This document shows, one piece after another, positions 60,582 through 64,000 of a stretch of DNA of 64,000 nucleotides. Position 1 is the first letter of the stretch. Each line of letters begins with the position of its first letter. The position numbers were made by a program, and so were the translations under genes. The DNA comes from Otis tarda (lineage: Eukaryota; Chordata; Aves; Otidiformes; Otididae), in assembly GCA_026413225.1 (NCBI GenBank), contig CM048552.1:209449553-209513552 (forward strand), given 5' to 3'. Below the pieces are notes generated by a model that searched no databases, had not been told where the DNA came from, and worked only from the letters and a program-made list of their open reading frames with translations.

Positions 60582-63333
60582 CTTATGCACAGAGAAGCCC
60601 AAGAGTAACTGTTGGGGTTGGCAACCAAAGCAATGGATATTTAAGGTATCTATTTTCTAGCAGTCTAACTTGCCTTGCTTAGGCTACAATATTTACAAAA
60701 TATTCTGAGTTAATTATTTTAGAAAGAATTCAAAATAATCTGAGGTCCTCCAGAATACATGAGCAGACACTTAATTCCAAGTATCATCCATAACTTTTAG
60801 ATTTAACTTGCACAGGTTATGTAGCTCCAAAATCACAAAGAAATGGAGGAAGAGGTGCACAATCCTTATATGCTCAATAGCATAAAACTGTTCTCACACT
60901 CCTGGCACCGAATGGAAATGCAGCATTTACTCTCTTAAGCCTTCCTTGCAGCATTATTTGCCCTTTTGACAAATATCCACTTACAGGGCTCTTGTTATTT
61001 TGCTGAAGTGTTATCTCACACAATGTGAACCTAGAAACCAAATTCTAAATAAATCAGATTCCTATATTGGGACTTGGCAGCTCTGAGTGATTAACAAGCA
61101 TCAGATCCCTCAGCCCCAGCTGGAGGGGGAGAAGCCAGAGCAATGGCTCGGCTCTCCTCCCAGCATGCCACCACAGAACGTGTCTCAGATGGCAAGGGAG
61201 GAGTAATTTTTTCCACATGAAGCACTGTAGCCTCCTTCTGCTTTTGCACAAGAGGAAGATGGGCTGGAATATGGTCTTTGACAGTCATATTCAGATCACT
61301 TAGATGCTGTTGTGGCATCCAAGACCTAAAGTCCTGCTTTCAAGGCCACAAAACTTGGCTCCTCACACACTTGGCAAGCAGCAGCCAGGAGGCAGGGATG
61401 ACATTGGAGATAAGTTTCTACAGGAGAAACTCTCAGAGCCCATTACATGTCTCCACTGACTCCAGTGACCCTGCATAGCCAGTGTCCTCAAGTACTCCAT
61501 TAAATTTAAATATTATAATAGTTACATCCCAGGCTGCTACCCGTTGCCGCCTGAACACAGACCTGAGTGACTTTGCGTCTGTGGATTTGCCATAGGGCAC
61601 TAAAGCTGTTTTATAAAAAACTAAAACTATGAAATCTTAATTGTGCCCTGATTTGGTAATTTAAGAACACGATGTTTTTAATGCATCTGCTCTAGATTTG
61701 TGTAAGGCTTTAAAATATTACTACACATTGATAGACTAGCATAGTGAAGCCAAAACACCAGTATAAAACTTTCAGTCTCAACAGCCTCATTAACCTTAGA
61801 ATGATTAAGCAATACTGGCCAAGCACCACTGCACCACGCAGAATGGTGGGAGTTTTCAATGTCATAAAAACTAAAGATATACAATACTTTATACAAGTTG
61901 AAAATATATCAGATTTTTACCATCTTTTCCTAATTTCTTCAGGCAAATAGTACCACTTCCATCCTGCCAATAATAACTAAATCACATGTAAAAAAGATAT
62001 ATCAACTACAACTCCAACCTACATGTTTTCTCCATGCTTTTCATATATAGTTAACTATTGCCTTCCTGGAACATATTTTGATGTAAATCTCACGGAGAAT
62101 AGCTGGTTTAACTATCATAGACTAGCCATGCTAGTATATCCTTCTAAGTACTTAGCCTCCTTTTCTCTAGATGAGATTATTTGGCTGATGAGATGTCAAA
62201 AAGTCAAACTGAAGGATTGCTGTCTAGTTTGAACGTCAGGAAGGGTGACTGGAGGTAAAGCCTTAAGGACAGAGGTGAGAACATTTAAAATAACAGTAGG
62301 ACATCAAATCTCACCTCAGAGGACAAGCTGATTTACAAATAAGAACGAGGAAGATTGGTCTGTACAACTAACACATTCTGTTAGCTGAAGAAGAACAAAC
62401 TGGACATGCTTACTGTATGACTGAAGATCAACATGCCTGAAAAATGATAAAAAGGCTCTGGACTCAGAAAAGAACAAGATAAAGGCCAAAGATGTATAAC
62501 TTGCCCAGGCAGCAATCATGTGTCTTTAGACTTAATGGTCAGTATCACAGTGCCATCCTATAATGCCTACAGTTCATTTAGAAGATATGTTTGGGTGAAA
62601 ATCCTCAGTGATGCACAACAGGCTATTACGAAACAGAATTTGCCTGAATATGTTTGACTTACAGTGCCTCAGATTATTGTTGCAGTGACTTTATTCAATA
62701 AAAAATTATTTAAAGTTGATACTGAAAGCTTTTGAAAGTAAAAATTGCTGCTAGGCACCCGATACTGCTGTTGCACAGCTCCTCCAGTTTCTACATTAGC
62801 AAGCGCAGCCATTCCTAACCGTAGAACAGAACTAATTTAAGTACAAACAGCTTAGCAGGGGCACACAAGGTGACTTGACCCATTTCTTGAAGTATTGAAG
62901 GGTTTTCTTGAAACTGTGCTGGGTGATTTTAGACCACTCCAGTTGTGATGCTCTCCCACAGCTGAACCCACAGCACCTGGCACCATTCCCAGTGGCACCA
63001 GGTTCAGACAGGTTTTGAAAGACTCACAGTGACCTGAGATACTGTCATAAGGAAAATGCTTAAAGCTTGTGTGCTCCTATACCCTTATCTTCATCCACAT
63101 CAAGGCTTGAGACTGAAGCTTGAAGACTGAAACTGTCCATAGCAAGATGAGAGAGAGCCAAAGAAACCACTGGAGCACTTTGATGTGGAACATTACAAAG
63201 AATAGTACTACTGGAGCAAGGAGCTTCCCTGTCATACAGCTCCCAATAAAATAACAGAGAAATGATTTTTATACATGTTTCCTGTACAGCTTTGTGATTT
63301 GCTTGAATTTTGGGGTTGAGTCTTACAATAGGG
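60582..63333. other. Unique non-coding stretch
   Basis: About 2.8 kb with no gene recognised. Short frames on both strands at 61054-61478 lie in a somewhat GC-richer patch and show no domain. Confidence 0.55.
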
Positions 63334-63450
63334 ATCATAGAATCATAGAATAATAGAATGGTTAGGGTTGGAAGGGACCCTCAAAGGCCATCTAGTCCAA
63401 CCCCCCTGCAGGAAGCAGGGACATCTCCATCTAGATCAGGTTGCTCAGAG
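63334..63450 (-). mobile_element. CR1 LINE 3' fragment, minus strand
   Basis: Octamer tail (63334-63359, partly altered) followed by 'ggttagggttggaagggacc', 'tagtccaacccccctgcagg' and 'agatcaggttgctcagagc'. Only about 117 bases of the element remain. Confidence 0.95.
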
Positions 63451-63454
63451 CAAC

Positions 63455-63498
63455 CAGACTGAGTACTTCATGAGGGATCAGACTGAGTACTTCATGAA
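63455..63498. repeat. 24-bp tandem duplication
   Basis: A 20-base stretch beginning CAGACTGAGTACTTCATGA occurs at 63455 and again at 63479, a period of 24 bases. It starts just after the truncated end of the minus-strand CR1. Confidence 0.85.
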
Positions 63499-64000
63499 TA
63501 CATTAGCCTGTGCAGCTTGAACTAAAATGACAGATCCTAGAGCAAGGAAGGGCTGCTTTAGATCAAGTTTAATTCCTAAATCAAATCCTTTCTTTTTATA
63601 ACACTGCTTCTCCAGTTCCTAAGTCCAGTATGATGTTTACCACTGCAAGAAAGACACTGGAAACTTCATGTCTGAGAACTGAACAGTGGTGTGTTGGAAG
63701 AAGTTGATATGCTCAAAAAAGTGGCTTTTAATTGGCCAACAATTCCTCCTCAGTGTGGCCAGGCACTGCTGGCATCCTTAGACAACAATGAGAATTGTTG
63801 CAAATAGCTGGGCAGCATGCACAATCTAACCTATTACCCTAGCAGTTCAAATTAAAGCTTCTAACATATTTTCAACCCACTTCAGCATTTATTCTACTTC
63901 TTAAGTTAGAAGTCATGGAGTAGGTTAAGGAAAGATTAAGTCACAGCACAATATCCATGTTTTTCCAATTAATTTAAGTACCAAATCTATATTTTTGCTG
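63499..64000. other. Unique non-coding sequence
   Basis: AT-rich sequence to the end of the window; nothing recognised. Confidence 0.6.

Overview
The window looks like a piece of bird nuclear genome with no recognisable protein-coding gene. Three things point to a bird: eight copies of the 3' end of the CR1 LINE with its octamer tail (ATTCTATG, or CATAGAAT on the other strand); two pairs of endogenous retrovirus LTRs, one pair belonging to a type common in avian genomes; and an AT-rich, CpG-poor background with little other interspersed repeat. The species cannot be named from this sequence.

Layout. 0-12 kb: one CR1 copy (461-1028), then unique sequence with two faint, very old SINE-like relics (about 3.2 and 4.7 kb) and a CpG-rich, possibly conserved non-coding block (10.9-11.6 kb). 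12.0-12.6 kb: a CR1 copy on the minus strand whose tail has grown to 11 exact octamers. 15.7-30.7 kb: a retroviral zone with four solo LTRs, all on the + strand. Two belong to a 1.09 kb family (15742-16831, 29544-30640) and two to a 0.58-0.60 kb family (17985-18559, 22748-23346). No gag, pol or env sequence lies between them. Three have good 5-bp target-site duplications, exact in two of those and one mismatch in the third; the fourth is equivocal. A duplication of 5 bp suggests ERVL-like (class III) elements. 30.9-47 kb: two further CR1 copies, a pyrimidine microsatellite, a small CpG cluster and otherwise unique sequence. 47-64 kb: three CR1 copies, plus a second CpG-rich, candidate conserved block just after the copy at 47.1 kb.

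The reading frames present are short (longest 261 codons). The longest ones are antisense to the LTRs, and several others are remnants of the CR1 ORF2 C-terminus. No host exon was recognised. The region is best read as a gene desert or the inside of a very large intron. Any function is most likely regulatory, in the two or three CpG-rich blocks. I found no convincing new biological system. The most useful observations are the structure of the LTR pairs and the candidate regulatory blocks.
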